From Thermothelomyces thermophilus ATCC 42464 (lineage: Eukaryota; Ascomycota; Sordariomycetes; Sordariales; Chaetomiaceae), in contig NC_016476.1 of the NCBI RefSeq assembly GCF_000226095.1, positions 930,001 through 994,000 of the forward strand: a stretch of 64,000 nt of DNA, given 5' to 3'. Below are positions 12,153-23,259 of this stretch, piece after piece; within the stretch, counting starts at the first letter, position 1, and each line of letters begins with the position of its first letter. A program made the position numbers and the translations under genes. The notes below the pieces were generated by a model that saw only the letters and a program-made list of their open reading frames with translations, did no database searches and had not been told where the DNA came from.

Positions 12153-12570
12153 TGTTACGGAAATATGTATACAGATGCCGCCTAGGCCACCAGCACAAAC
12201 GGGCCAATCAAGCCAAAGGAACAGAAGGACTAATTACAACATAGGAAGTATAGTGATCACTATGCTCACCAGCGATCAGGGTGATCACCACCATACGATC
12301 ACTTACGATCACCGTGATCAGGAGTGATCACTAGGATTATATATACATATAGATAGTCACTCGTCATAGTGGACTCTGGGAGTTTACCAGTGGTAATAAT
12401 CACAATTACAGTACTTATACTAAGTATTGCTAATTACTGTAAGAGACAACTCTAGTGTTGTTGTAAACCCTTTGGCTTTACCGAATCCCTTAGACGACCT
12501 GCCTGCTCGTTACGCTTAACCTACCTCTGTCTGGACCCTTTTAGAAGAAGTCTGAGTTGGGTTTGTCATA
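12153..12570 (+). repeat. Gypsy-0 3' LTR
   Basis: A 418-bp LTR starting TGTTACGGAA and ending TTTGTCATA, followed by TSD TATTA at 12571-12575. It is collinear with the 5' LTR; differences are mostly C/T and G/A, as expected from RIP. It keeps the repeated TGATCAC palindromes (about 12250-12335). Confidence 0.92.
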
Positions 12571-13562
12571 TATTATTAACTAAGTAGGTTACGCTATATA
12601 AGTCTAGTAAAGTGCTTTTTAAAAGAGGATAGTACTATAAAGCAACTATACTAAATGCCCTATAGTAAGTCAAGAGCTTGCTAAGTAGCTAAGGGCTAAT
12701 AATTAATATATTAAGGGAATTAGGGTATCCTACCTCTAACTACCTAGAATAGGATAGCTCCCTCTACTTAATAATAAGTTAATTTTTTAGTCTAGCCTAC
12801 TTTAGCTTATTAAGCTCCTAGCAAATCCTCTTATACTCCTTATTAGAAAGGTACAAGCGTTACTTGCTACCGTAGACGGCTTACTTAAGTATATAATAGT
12901 CTATTAGATCCTATAGATATCTTTAACGCTTATAGGAACATCTTATATTATACTACTAACCGCTATAAGAGTCTCTACGCGAGTCTCCGCCTCTCTCCTC
13001 ACTACTCTTCTAAGCTATAGGAGGTGTTAGTATATAAGTTATTAAGAAGATTTTATATTTCCAAGAGACTCTAGGTTATATGTCGTTATTAATTAAGATC
13101 TCGGCTATTATAATAAGGGTACTAAGCTCTAGAAATAGCTATCCTATACTATTAGTAAGCTCGATTTCTATCCTTTTATTTGCTATCTAGGTTGGCAAGA
13201 TATATATAGCGATAGCGTTAAGAAAGGTATGAAGTCCTTATATACCTTATACTTCTAGGATATTATATTAGATAGCTTGTTAGAAGGTAACATTAAAGTG
13301 ACAAATCTAGCGCCACAGATTAACTCCTAAATGCTTAGCTATATTAAGACTAGCTATATATTATATTATAACCATTATATAGAGCATTATAATAGATAGT
13401 ATAAGTATAGAGCAAAGTACCTAGATAATCCCCCTAATAAGGTTAATATCCTTCTTATACGCTTTCGTAGCTTTATAGAGTTTAGGATCTATAATATATA
13501 CTAGCTAGTATTATAGCTATCCTATCTACTTACCAATATCTATAATATATATAATATCTTTA
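12571..13562 (-). mobile_element. Copia-A, part 2: protease and gag
   Basis: Continuation of Copia-A past the Gypsy-0 insertion. On the minus strand the protease frame (a TLLDL..VTHLVNNKKF block at about 12571-12640) joins in frame with the protease remainder below 5080. Further up, a gag-like frame with RIP-type stops reaches 13552, where LINE-1 is inserted. TSD AATATCTTTA is at 13553-13562 and 15460-15469. Confidence 0.75.
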
Positions 13563-15459
13563 CTCCCAGCCGAACAAATAGGTAACCGGGAACATAGGTC
13601 TACCGAACTAGCCATCTAGCTTGTTACAGCCTAGGTTTAGGAGGCTTAGAGGCATAAGGCAGCTGCCTCCCTCCTATAGCTCGATATCTTAGGGGCTTTC
13701 GACACTATTAACTATACCCGGCTACTAGCTACCTTAGAGAGCCAGGGCTTCCTAAAGTGGGTAGTAGTCTAGGTCAGGGAGTGGCTACAGAATAGGGTAG
13801 CTATCCTTTACTTCGATGGCTAGGAAACAGAGGATATACTAGTAAGGGCTAGGGTCCTATTTATTCTCTATATAGCCTCCCTCTACCAGGCCATTCGCCA
13901 GGCTAACCCTACGGTTAGTTTGATAGGCTTTGCCAACGATACTAACCTCCTAGCCTTCGGGAGGGCCGAGGAGGCCTGTAACGGTCAGCTACAGAGGGCC
14001 TAGAAGGCCTGCCTCCAGTAGGCGAGGACCCGGGGTATAGCTTTTGCCCTAGAAAAGTGCGAGCTTATCTACTTCAATAGGGGCCGGAAATGGTAGTCGC
14101 GACCGCTAGAGCTCCTACGGCCTAGAGGGGGTATTACTACTATAGCCCCTTCGAAGTTAGCTAGATTCCTTAGGGTCTGGCTAGACTAGAGGCTATAGTA
14201 GGGCCCCTACTATATAAAGGTAGCTAAGAAGCTAGAAACCTAGGAGTTTGCCCTAACTAGGCTTATTACAAAGACTTAAGGCCCTAGCCTCTTATAGGCC
14301 CGTAAGGTCTATACTAAGTATATCTATAGTGCCCTAGCCTATAGGGCCTTGAACTTCTATAAGCCTACTAAGCTAGGCGGTAAGCCGGAAGGCCCTGCTA
14401 GGGAGCTATCGAAGGCCTAATATAGGGCCCTTCGAGTAGTTACTAAGGCCTATAAGGCTACCCCTATCTAATGCCTCGAAACAGAAGCCTAGGTGCCGCC
14501 CTTCGACCTCTATCTTAATAAGAGGCTAGCCGACTTCGAAGCTAAACTTGACTAGCCACTCCTATAGACTAGGCTAGGCATAGGGGCCTCCTAGGTCCCT
14601 ATAAGGGCCCTTATCTAATAGGCCTATAATAGGTTAAGCTAGAGGTTCCAGAAGAGAAGGGCTAGGGCAAGGGGCCGGGAGCCGAAGCTTATAGCCCTAG
14701 AAGTAGTAGGGTTAACGGTCTGGCAATAGGTTTAGAAGGGCTATAGAGGGGGTTAACCCCCCCTATAGACCTTATAAAGAAGGCTATAGGCTACAGAACT
14801 AGCTATAGTAGCTAGCTAGAGCAACTATTAGAAGGCTAACTAAGCTAGTAGGAGGATATAGCGCGTGTTAGATAAGGACCCCCTATGCCTGGTTTTTACA
14901 GGGGAAGGCCTATGAAGGTATTAGGGTCTAATGAAGGCCTAGAGCTCCCTACTAGTATAGGCCTATATAAGGGCTATTAGCTTCCGTGACTTCCTATTTA
15001 GGGTTTAAGTCCTAGGGATTAGCACCCCCTACTATGCCTATAGCTAGGGGAGGGAAACTATAGAGCACCTAGTCATATAGTGCCTAAACCTACTAAGAAG
15101 CCGAACGTAGGAATCCTAGGAAATACGGTCCTAAAGGGACCTAGACCTCGTTCTATAGGGTATAGGGGCCTGTAACTATCAGTTGGTAAGGAGGGTTCTA
15201 TAGTGGCTAATAGACCTAGGGAGGCTCCCGGAATACCGCCTTATAAGGAGGCTAGACTAGGAGAGAAGGCCTCTATAGGGCTATTCTAGCTACTTCTCCC
15301 TTTCTTTATGGTATATTAGTACTCCAGATTAGGTATTAAAGGTAGGATAGAGGTTTTTATCTAGCCTATTAGGTATAGTTTCCTTTATATATAACTAGAA
15401 AGGCTCTAATATACTTATTAGTATAATAGTATAAGACTAATAATAATAATAATAATAAT
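13563..15459 (+). mobile_element. LINE-1: 5'-truncated Tad/I-like non-LTR retrotransposon
   Basis: A 1897-bp 5'-truncated copy of the LINE also present at 50358-62081. It starts inside the reverse transcriptase (ILGAFDTINYT near 13690-13720). The catalytic box is at about 13926-13961 and reads FANDTNLLAF, so the FADD motif has lost its first Asp. The C-terminus has a Cys/His cluster near 15035-15085. The element ends in a (TAA)n tail (15438-15459) instead of poly(A). A 10-bp TSD, AATATCTTTA, flanks it. Insertion and truncation are typical of target-primed reverse transcription. Confidence 0.88.
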
Positions 15460-15881
15460 AATATCTTTATGAAAGGAGTCTTATAGTTATATAAATTTAG
15501 CTATAATAGCTATATTAAAAGGTATTAAATTTATAGATATTAAGGGTAATAATCCTTCTAGGAGTTACTCTTAAAAAGCTAAGATAAGGTTATCTCTAGC
15601 TTACTTATAGGTTAAACACTATAAAACTTCTAGATCTAGCTTATAGTTACTACTAAGGTTAATAAATCCTTATATACTAGCAAATTTAGCTTATAATTAT
15701 AGTTTAATATACTATAAGTTCTGGGAACTAGGCCCTATAAGGTATATAGAAGTCTTAACTAGGATCTTAGACATAATAGACACGTCGTCAAAAGCATATT
15801 AAAGCAAGGTAAGAGAGTTCATAATAGAAGAAGCTACTACTAATATTAAAGATATATCGGTAGAGGAGTAGTCAAGGCGCT
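15460..15881 (-). mobile_element. Copia-A, part 3: 5' leader and start of gag
   Basis: Continuation of Copia-A past LINE-1 up to the primer-binding site. On the minus strand, a frame with RIP-type stops starts near 15810-15760 (MNSLTLL, then MSKILVKTS) and reads towards the LINE-1 insertion. I take it to be the gag N-terminus. It is heavily mutated and no start can be fixed. Confidence 0.6.
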
Positions 15882-15892
15882 AGGCTTATAAC
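15882..15892 (-). promoter_or_regulatory. Copia-A primer-binding site (half-tRNA-iMet type)
   Basis: Immediately after the LTR, the minus strand reads GTTATAAGCCT. The anticodon arm of eukaryotic initiator tRNA-Met contains GGGCTCATAACCC, whose complement gives GTTATGAGCCC. The differences are TG to TA and C to T, both RIP-type. Copia-type elements such as Drosophila copia and yeast Ty5 are known to prime from this internal site with a half-tRNA. Adjacency to the LTR end and recurrence in the small element at 31921-31931 support the call. Confidence 0.7.
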
Positions 15893-16102
15893 TGCCAAAC
15901 GTAGTAATGAGCTTCCGGGAGCGTTGAAAGCAGTCTATAGTAGGTGGCCGTACGAAGGAAAGAGTGCCTTGTTAAACTATCTACAAAGGAGACAAAACGA
16001 CTGATATTTATAGACAAAGGAACTGGCCAATGCGTTGAACAGCCTTATATAGCTGTAGCATGTATGTGGCTAATACTCTTAGAAGCTCCACAGCTTCTGA
16101 CA
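15893..16102 (-). repeat. Copia-A 5' LTR
   Basis: About 210 bp with TG..CA ends. On the minus strand it starts TGTCAGAAGC and ends next to the primer-binding site. It matches the Copia-B LTR (32027-32239) over its whole length. It forms the left border of the gene island. Its outer half keeps more CA/TG dinucleotides than the Copia-B copy, so RIP is weaker here. Confidence 0.85.
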
Positions 16103-17087
16103 GCCTGTAAGTGGTCAATCTATGCGAGTGGGAAAGTGTGATTGAACCAATTCGGGTGCTGCTTGGATCACTTACTGGCGAACCCTAAGTCCGCGTCATC
16201 GTGTGACGAGCTGTCTTATTTCGTATGTATAATCCCTGGATCGTTTTGCCGTCTGTAATCCTCTCCCCAGTGGCTCTCCAGGTTTAGTATCATGACGAGC
16301 CTTTCCTTGTCGAGTGATCCTCTGGTGGGGATCGTTCCCGATTTGTTCACCTTAGGCCGAAAAATAGGGGTAATGCCGACCTCGAGCTGATGATGCAGAC
16401 CGACTCACCAAATAACTTGTCATCCTTTAGCTCGTCGAAAGTTATCACGGAGGCTAGATCTGGGAACCCTCGTCGGTGCGACCCTTGCAGACATGAAGCC
16501 GTGGTCATGGGCTAGGATCTCGAACACTTCCAAGCAATGTCGCCTTGCCGTGCCATAAGGGGCAGATCAACATTCTGATACCAGAGGTGAGACAAGGTAT
16601 TGATCGGGAACTGCGTGTGGAATTCCAGACAACTCCGGGCTCCGAGTCTTACCTTATCGAGATACTTACTATATGAACTGTACATGCACATAAGGAACGT
16701 ACGTACACACTTCAGTCCATGACTGCAACTTTAACCACCTTTCCAATTCGTGTCAATATCCAGGCCCCTCGTTTAAGTTCTTAACGATCGTCACGTCATT
16801 TGTATCTAAGAAGTATTGGGCCTTGCTCACGGTTCATTAAGGCTTAGCCGTCGTCCAGCTTGCTCAGGCTCTCTCTAGGAGGCGGGCATAAAGCTTTGGA
16901 CGAGGCGATCTAAAGACTATACCGCTGTGAAGGAGTCTAACTTTTGTTTTTCTTGAGCGTACGCGTAGCAACAACAAAATAAAGAAAAAAGTACAGCCAC
17001 GGCGGCTTATAAAGACCGCTCGACTTCAACCTCGGAACCCGGGGGGGGGGGGGGGGGGAGGAGGGGGGCGGGCGTCCAAAGGCCGGC
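16103..17087. other. Left island border without a gene
   Basis: Base composition returns to normal host level immediately after the Copia LTR. I see no convincing open frame, tRNA or conserved motif. The last part contains a poly-G tract (17041-17058) just beyond the stop codon of the neighbouring receptor gene. Confidence 0.6.
17041..17058 (+). repeat. Poly-G tract
   Basis: Eighteen consecutive G followed by further G runs (AGGAGGGGGGCGGGCG). It lies about 30 bp downstream of the stop codon of the minus-strand receptor gene, so the transcript would carry a C-rich run. It may form a G-quadruplex in DNA. Assembly length of such a tract is unreliable. Confidence 0.9.
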
Positions 17088-18547
17088 TCACAACGGCTTC
17101 TGCGCCGGATACTGCGGCGTCAGAATACTATCCGTACTTCCCCCGCTCCCTGTCGTCATTACGGCATTTGGCTTGGCGGTGTTATACTCAACCGAGAACT
17201 GATGATCCACCACCACGACGTTGTCCTTGGCAGCCGTCTGCTCCGTCTTTCCATTCCCGACGCTGTGCAGCTGATAGCCATGCGCCCACTTGCTGCTCTT
17301 GCTGCGCTTCGAAGGACCCTGCTGACCGGTCTTGCGGCCGCTGCTGCCCCACCCATTCGAGGAGAAGAGCCCGGGCAGGTACGTCCTGACAAAGGGCTTG
17401 AGAGCGGCGAGCGCGTTGCAGAGGATGCCGAGGTTCATCTCGAACAGGGACCACACGGCGGCGGCGCACTGGGTGTAGGTAAAGTCCGGGTTGGTAACCA
17501 TGGCGCGAACGTAGGCAATGCGGACGATGGAGGCGACGCAGGCACTGGATGGGCAGGGAAAAATTTAGATATCGACGGAGGGGAAGGCCGTTGTGGGAGG
17601 GAGGGGATGATTGGCTACATACGCTGACCCAAGTCCCAGAATGAGGCCCACGGTAATCCGCTGCTTCAGGGCCATGTTCAGGTGGTGAATGGTGGGGATC
17701 GGGAGGACGATGATAATGCCATCGGTGACGATATTTAGAACGGCCTGGGCGACGGCGATGTTGTTAAGGCACGTGGCGCTCTCGGGGGTGTTCAGGTTCG
17801 GGTTGCAGGGTCCGGCGAACAGGGCGCTAAAGGTGACCGTGTAGCCGACGAGCGCTACGGCGAGGGCGATGATGCTAATCCGGAACGCTTTATTTGGGCT
17901 GATGCGCCAGTAGAGGACGAGGATGGAGAGCTTGGTCAGGGTCGGTGGCCAGAGGTAGGTTAACGCAAGCGCGAGGAGGAGCTGTACGACCAGGTTTGTT
18001 AGTCGTTAGGACCATTCTCGATTGGTTGGTTAGGTACGGAGCGGAGGGTTGTTGTTAACATTACCTCAAGATAGCCCACAATCTGCGTTGGTGATACTTC
18101 GTACATACTCCTGCCAAACCCCGCGGGCATAGCTGGAACAAAAGGCGTGTCAGGAAGCGTGATCCTCATGCTGATATCATTTAAAAATAAGACATACCCT
18201 TAACTGAGAAAATAAAGAAGGCCAAAGTTACCGCCCATGAGCTGATCAGTAGCGCTGAACAATAACTATCAGTTACTCGAACCAAATGGCATCTGTAGCG
18301 ACTTAACGGCAAGCATACGTTCGTCGAGTCCCAGGGATTTCACCACAAACGCTCTGGTGTACAACCGCAGCAAAAGTGCTATCGTCGCCAGCGTAAAGGT
18401 TACTGCAAAGACGATTATGAACCTGACCTGGACGGCCGTCGTGTGGTAGAAGTCGGGAGTCACCCCCGGTGGGGGTGGCATAAGGCCGACCATAGCTGTC
18501 GAGTTCGTAGAAGCCATTGGTATTACAGGCCGTCTGCTGTTTACCAA
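17088..18547 (-). CDS. PTH11-type rhodopsin-fold integral membrane protein (5 exons)
   Basis: Predicted fungal integral membrane protein of the PTH11-like/rhodopsin-domain family, known for roles in surface sensing, though individual members are mostly uncharacterised. Proposed exons on the minus strand: 18547-18319, 18254-18198, 18132-18065, 17981-17623, 17544-17088. All introns are GT-AG and the joined length is 1170 nt (389 aa). Visible family landmarks are a first TM after FYHTTAVQVR, the GLDE turn, LTKLSILVLYWRIS, two Cys around the extracellular loop (GPCNPN..ATCLNN) and NIVTDGIIIVLPIP. The C-terminal tail is Ser/Gly/Lys-rich and cytosolic in this family. The start at 18547 could also be the Met 10 codons later. 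The exon 1/2 join is the least certain. The gene shows no RIP. Confidence 0.8.
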
Positions 18548-19257
18548 GCTGTTGAACGACGGGCAAGGAGGATGGATAAGAAAGCAAGTCTTGCATGTTA
18601 AAGTAAACCCTCGCAGGACTTTTCGAGAAGGAAGAAAAATGGCTGACCCCTACCTATCTTCTCTTGCCAGGCCTGGTCAACGGTTTTGCATCCCTGCAAG
18701 GGGACTAACAACGGAATCGACTGCCGGCAGCGGCTCGGAACCACACCAAAGGATAAAAAACGGAGCGAGACGGACGATTCGCCATAAGCTCTCGACGATC
18801 CAAATACCAGCCCATGACTTACTACTTTTGTTATATGCTCAGCCCCGCGAGAAGGACGTCGACTCCGCCAGAGCTAACGTTTTTGTTACTAGCGAGGGGG
18901 GGATAGCGTGGTGGTTGTTTCAGCGGCTCAGCGGTTAGTGGGGCCGCCGTTAGTTTGGTGCGAGGGCCGGGCCGAGCAGGACCAGTCACGTTTTGTTGTA
19001 GTGCCGAGGGTGGAACCATCCCGTTCTCGCTTCCAACCTAACTTAAAACAGAGGTTTTTTTCTTGCGCAGGAGACCCAGGGCTTCGGTTAGCCCGCGCTG
19101 GTAGTTCCAGTCCCAGGAATTGTTTCGGGCCACATAACGCCACATCAAACGAATCCCACTCAATTGTCTCTCGAGTAACATGAGGCGCAGATAGTTGATA
19201 TGTTAGGCGGTCACACGATTGCTAAATCCTCAGCCCCTCCCATTGGCCCAACCAGAA
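18548..19257. other. Intergenic region upstream of the receptor gene
   Basis: About 700 bp between the start of the receptor gene and the stop of the kinase-like gene. Several short overlapping frames exist, with no recognisable domain or sensible codon use. It presumably holds the receptor promoter; no TATA box stands out. Confidence 0.5.
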
Positions 19258-20379
19258 TTACACCTCCTTGACATAGCCGGGGAGACTCTCCAATAATTCC
19301 AAGCTCTTGTGGTCGACGATGGCGGCAACGTGCCTCGCCGTCATGGCGTCGACCTTGTCCTTGGGCTGCATCATGGGCGACGTCAGGGCCCAGGCGAAGC
19401 CATGGAAATGATGTTTCCGGTAATCGTCCCAGATGGCCTCCTTGTCCAGCTTCGGACCGCCGGCCTTGTGCAGCGTGGCGAGATAGTGCTCAAAGAGCTC
19501 AACCTCGTTCGCCCTCCGGTCCTCGATGGTCAGCGCGCCGACGATGAAGTAGGTGACGTCGTGAAGGAACGAGTTGAAGTGGAGGCCCTGCCAGTCGAGA
19601 AAGCCGGGCTCGCCCGAGGGCGTGATGAAGGTGTTGCCAATGTGCGAGTCGCCGTGCACGACACACAGGTGGTCCTGGTTCGTCGTCGCCCAGAGCGTCT
19701 TGAAGGCGCGGATCATCCGCTCGCGGTTCGTCATCTCGTCGGTGACGGGCGGCTTGGCCGCCTCGTCGAAGAAGCGCTTCGGCCACTCGGACTCGGCCAT
19801 CAGGGACAGGATAACCTCCCGGAGCGAGAGGCCCTCCTTGAGCCAGGGAAAGTCGGCCGGCTTCGCCCCCCACGTCTTGGCGTGAAGCTTGGCGAGCTCC
19901 TCGACGCCGGCGCGCACGCGCTCGACCGGCCAGGCCTCGAGCGGGTCGCCGAACTTGTAGCCCTTGGCCTTGAGGTCGTCGAGGACCACGATGCCCTGCC
20001 CCGTGACGGTATCGCTGCCGGCGTACCAGACGGGCGGGAGGCGCATCGACACGGTGGGGGCGATGTGGTAGAAGAACTCGGCCTCGCGGCGGTAGACGGC
20101 GTTCAGGGACGGGTGCAGCTTGACGAGGTCCGGGTTGAAGCCGCCCTTGACGCAGACGTGGGTGGGCAGCGACTCGGCATCCTGGCTGTCCTCGTATGTG
20201 AGCTTGTAGAGAAGCTTGCTCGCCGTTCCGTGGATGGGCTCGACCAGCTCCGCCGTCGCGACAGGGCGGCCGAGGATCTTGGTGAACCAGGCGGGTGTGA
20301 CTTGTTCGACGACCACGGGCAGAGGATCGGCAGAGTCGAGGGCGCCCTTGGCACCTGCGGGAGGCGAGGGAAACGACAT
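19258..20379 (-). CDS. APH / ecdysteroid-kinase-like phosphotransferase
   Basis: Single-exon gene of 373 aa with the aminoglycoside-phosphotransferase/CHK-like kinase fold. A candidate ATP-binding Lys is K78 in VCVKGG, and E100 lies in YRREAEFF. The hinge is GIVVLDDL (129-136). The catalytic loop is VHGDSHIGN (241-249), with Asp and Asn in place, and the metal-binding loop is FLDWQG (260-265). FLHDVTYF (271-278) matches the family's conserved helix. Family members phosphorylate small molecules such as antibiotics, steroids or choline-like compounds. The substrate cannot be read from the sequence, and in fungi these genes are usually of unknown role. All key residues are present, so it is probably active. 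Length is typical. Confidence 0.85.
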   Translation of the reverse strand: MSFPSPPAGAKGALDSADPLPVVVEQVTPAWFTKILGRPVATAELVEPIHGTASKLLYKLTYEDSQDAESLPTHVCVKGGFNPDLVKLHPSLNAVYRREAEFFYHIAPTVSMRLPPVWYAGSDTVTGQGIVVLDDLKAKGYKFGDPLEAWPVERVRAGVEELAKLHAKTWGAKPADFPWLKEGLSLREVILSLMAESEWPKRFFDEAAKPPVTDEMTNRERMIRAFKTLWATTNQDHLCVVHGDSHIGNTFITPSGEPGFLDWQGLHFNSFLHDVTYFIVGALTIEDRRANEVELFEHYLATLHKAGGPKLDKEAIWDDYRKHHFHGFAWALTSPMMQPKDKVDAMTARHVAAIVDHKSLELLESLPGYVKEV

Positions 20380-20977
20380 TGTGTGGTAATAAGGTATGGA
20401 AGCCGGATTCGGAAGGATTATTACTTGTGCCGCTCTGCGGAAATAGGTAATTATTTACAAGTACGGAGTATTGTAGGATGACGAAACGACCGGGATACGG
20501 TTCGGTTAACTACGAAGAGGCAACTTAGGCGTCCAGTCATTTTAAATACCCTAGGTAGCAGCAAATGCAATGGCATTCCAGGGTCCCGTTTCCACAAGGG
20601 GTCGGTCAACCCCCTTCTCTGCGGAGCTAACCGTCGGTGGAGTGGCAATTAGTCCTGAAAGATTACTAGCGCCTATAACAGGCAAGACCCAATGTAACCA
20701 CATGCAGAGCTACGCTAGCGTGAGGAGAGACCACCTTAGCAAGTGGCCCGGGGGACGGCCTTCTCTACACTAGGAAAAGGAATCCTAGCATAGTACGGAT
20801 TTGTTATCTGTACTTGCCGCCAATGGGAACCAGGTTCTCCGCATAGGACCCATAAAGACCTGGGGGAGGGGTAGTCGATTTCCAAGGAAAGAGCAAGTTT
20901 CAACTCCTCACCACTTTTCGCAGAGTAGCGGTAGTGTACGGATTACTCCGTACTCTCCGTTTTGCATGCGATATCGG

Positions 20978-21027
20978 CCTACCTACCTACCAACTGTCTA
21001 CCTGCCTACCTCCCTACCTAGGTAGGT
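20978..21027 (+). repeat. CCTA-rich imperfect microsatellite
   Basis: Runs of CCTA interspersed with CTGC and CTCC variants, ending in the palindromic CCTACCTAGGTAGG. A similar tract is at 24021-24060. Confidence 0.85.
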
Positions 21028-23200
21028 CGTCACACGAGCAAAAGCGACGGGGCGCAAGCGACGAGAACATGGCCACTGCAGGCCCGATTTCGTTCCTCGG
21101 CTGGAGTTGCTGCAGATCTGGGGGAGTCGGCATCATGAATTAACCCGGATGTTGATCTACTATATGCTAGGTTCCAGTGATAGGCGGTACTATAACGAGG
21201 ATATCGATCATCTGACCCCTGACCTGCCCGTGTTTAACAACCGCCGCACGAATCTAGCCCCCGCGAATCAGTCTCAGACAAGTAATTAGGCGCGATTGCC
21301 GCTCCTCCAGTTGTCCGAGTGGGACCCTACAGGTTACTTGGCTGCCATACGTCGAATCTCCACCCGTATGCATCCATTCCTCTTCTGTATCGAGTGGAAG
21401 CCGCTGTTGAAGAGAAAGCAAGACTCGCGAAACCTTAGCAATACACAGAGCGAAGTCTCGTGCTCGCGCCTGGGGCGTTTGGGACCAGACTTTGTAGTCG
21501 AAACCCCGGCAGCTCTTGGTTCCCGCTACGGGCCGCTCATAGAGAGAACTCACAATTCATTTTAACGAGCTGGGAACCGACCGGGGAGCGGTAATCAGAG
21601 GACCAGCTGGTGGCGTGGGGCCATCTTCTCTCTGACGGAGTAGATTGAAGATCGGTCTCTCGGCCATTCAATACAAGGAGGTACCCTAACCAGTCGCCAT
21701 AAGAACACAACAGAGTACAAGACAAAGAAGGGTTACGGCTGTACAACTTGCCAAAAGGGCTGATCTTCTCGAGGAACAGAAAGCATGCGGCCGGAACGCT
21801 GTCTGGAAGGAGACTAATCCGTACAGCCTCATACGGTGCACCGGGCCTCCGTGCCAAGGAACCAGACAACTGGAAGCGTTGCAAACTCAGTACTGGCGTC
21901 TTGGCAAAGCTTGTCGACTACGCTGAGGTCTCACACGGACATGCTACCCTGGATCTGTAGGTGTCGATGTGTGCCAGATAGCAGCAAGATTCGGAACGTA
22001 GGAAACCAAAGCCACAAGCATCCGTCTCGGAAAGCATTGCCTTCCATCCATATCACGAATGTCTTACCTGCACGTTACGACCAGGACTCCGCCAGCTTTG
22101 TCGCTGTGTTAGGTCCAGAGACTAGCGAAGAGTCCCGAGCTGACTGCTCGCATAATAGCCCTCGTCGCCTTCCGCCACAATATCTGAGCCCTAAAGGCTA
22201 AAACACCCCCTACTGACCTTGACCGGTCGCGGAGACACCGATGGGACTGGGGGAGCCCAGAGCACCGGGAATCGTCACTAGTGTAAATTCCATGGCCCGG
22301 AGGGGAACGTCACGGTTCATTAATTACACGGCAAGATTAGCGACGACTCTCCATTGGGCCACATGGCACCTAACCCCAACAACCACCAATTTCGGGCAGC
22401 TGCGCAGATACTCCTGGTCTCCTCCTATCCGGCAACAAGGGCCAATCCGATGAAGACGTCGCCCTGGTTGAGACGCTTGTTCTATCCTATATGGAGAAGC
22501 CTCGCATAGCCATTCTCGTGGTATGTATGTAACTGGTCTCGGCAAAGAGTGACTTGGCGCTCTAGCAAGTCACCCGACATGACAATGCCCAGGACAGCCG
22601 GGTCGGGAACGTCGAGAGCGACTGTCGCCGAGCAGCGCCGATACCTCCCCAAGGTCAGCGGCCGCATTGTGCGACTCGCATTGTGTGACCGACTAGAGTC
22701 GCCATCGAGCACGCGTGTGCGGATGCCTTCTTGAGGGAAACAAAACGATAGACGCCGGAACTACAGTTTGTCTGTGTCGTATTCATTTAATTTGATTTTG
22801 ATGACTCTAAGAGATATGAAGGGGGGCCCTGGGCGAGACTCGTCAGGGAGAGCTGTTTCCTTTGTAACGGTGAACGTAGGCAGCACTTCTGCGTCGGTGA
22901 GGTCGCTAATTTATGTATGGTCGCAACGTTGGTATGAAGTGGTTAGGTGAGGCGGGGAGGCTCCGCGACAGGCAGCTATGGAAGGGAGGATATTGCTACC
23001 CTGAAAAGTGTCGCAGTCTTCCTACGGTCTCTCGAGCCGAGGTCGTTGGGGGGAGACCGAGAAGCTGTTTGAGCAGCATTGATCGCTTTCCTACGTGGCC
23101 CAGGAGGGAGATATCCCGCCACTCAAATGCGTTGACCAAATCCGTCGCCGGGCACGCGCTGGCTTCCACCAACGACCTTGTCATAAGCCGTAACAGAATG

Positions 23201-23259
23201 TGTGGATGGATGGATGCGAAAAACAACGATCTTCGTATGACTGCTAATATCGAGTTTGA
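23201..23259 (-). repeat. Dispersed 60-bp repeat, copy 1
   Basis: The minus strand closely matches 30138-30200: both contain TACGAAGAT, a spaced GTTG/TTG block and CGCATCCATCCATCCACA in the same order. This copy lies in the gene-poor stretch. The other lies in the 3' flank of the isomerase gene, in inverted orientation. Confidence 0.65.

Larger units (their letters stand above)
5081..12570 (+). mobile_element. Gypsy-0: complete, RIP-mutated chromovirus (Ty3/Gypsy)
   Basis: A 7490-bp element bounded by two 418-bp LTRs and a perfect 5-bp target-site duplication, TATTA. It is inserted in the protease region of Copia-A. Internal order is gag with a zinc knuckle, an unidentified segment, protease, RT, RNase H, integrase, chromodomain, an unknown tail, then a polypurine tract. 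The C-terminal chromodomain places it in the chromoviruses. It is subfamily A by LTR and 3' region, together with Gypsy-3. Stops at Gln/Trp codons throughout make it non-autonomous. Confidence 0.95.

Noticed and set aside
12097-12327. 76-codon plus-strand frame over the Gypsy-0 3' LTR
   Set aside because: Spans the polypurine tract and U3; no homology signal and not conserved in the other copies.
15858-15892. Possible tRNA-Ser/Leu 5' half (AGTAGTCAAGGCGCTAGGCTTATAA)
   Set aside because: No B box or matching acceptor follows, and the position directly inside the LTR is explained better by the primer-binding site.
15944-16141. 65-codon plus-strand frame at the Copia-A LTR
   Set aside because: Lies inside the LTR and runs past its end into host sequence; not open in Copia-B.
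19309-20481. 390-codon plus-strand frame opposite the kinase-like gene
   Set aside because: The sense frame has all kinase motifs. The antisense frame is a GC-rich shadow with Arg/Val/Asp-rich low-complexity translation.
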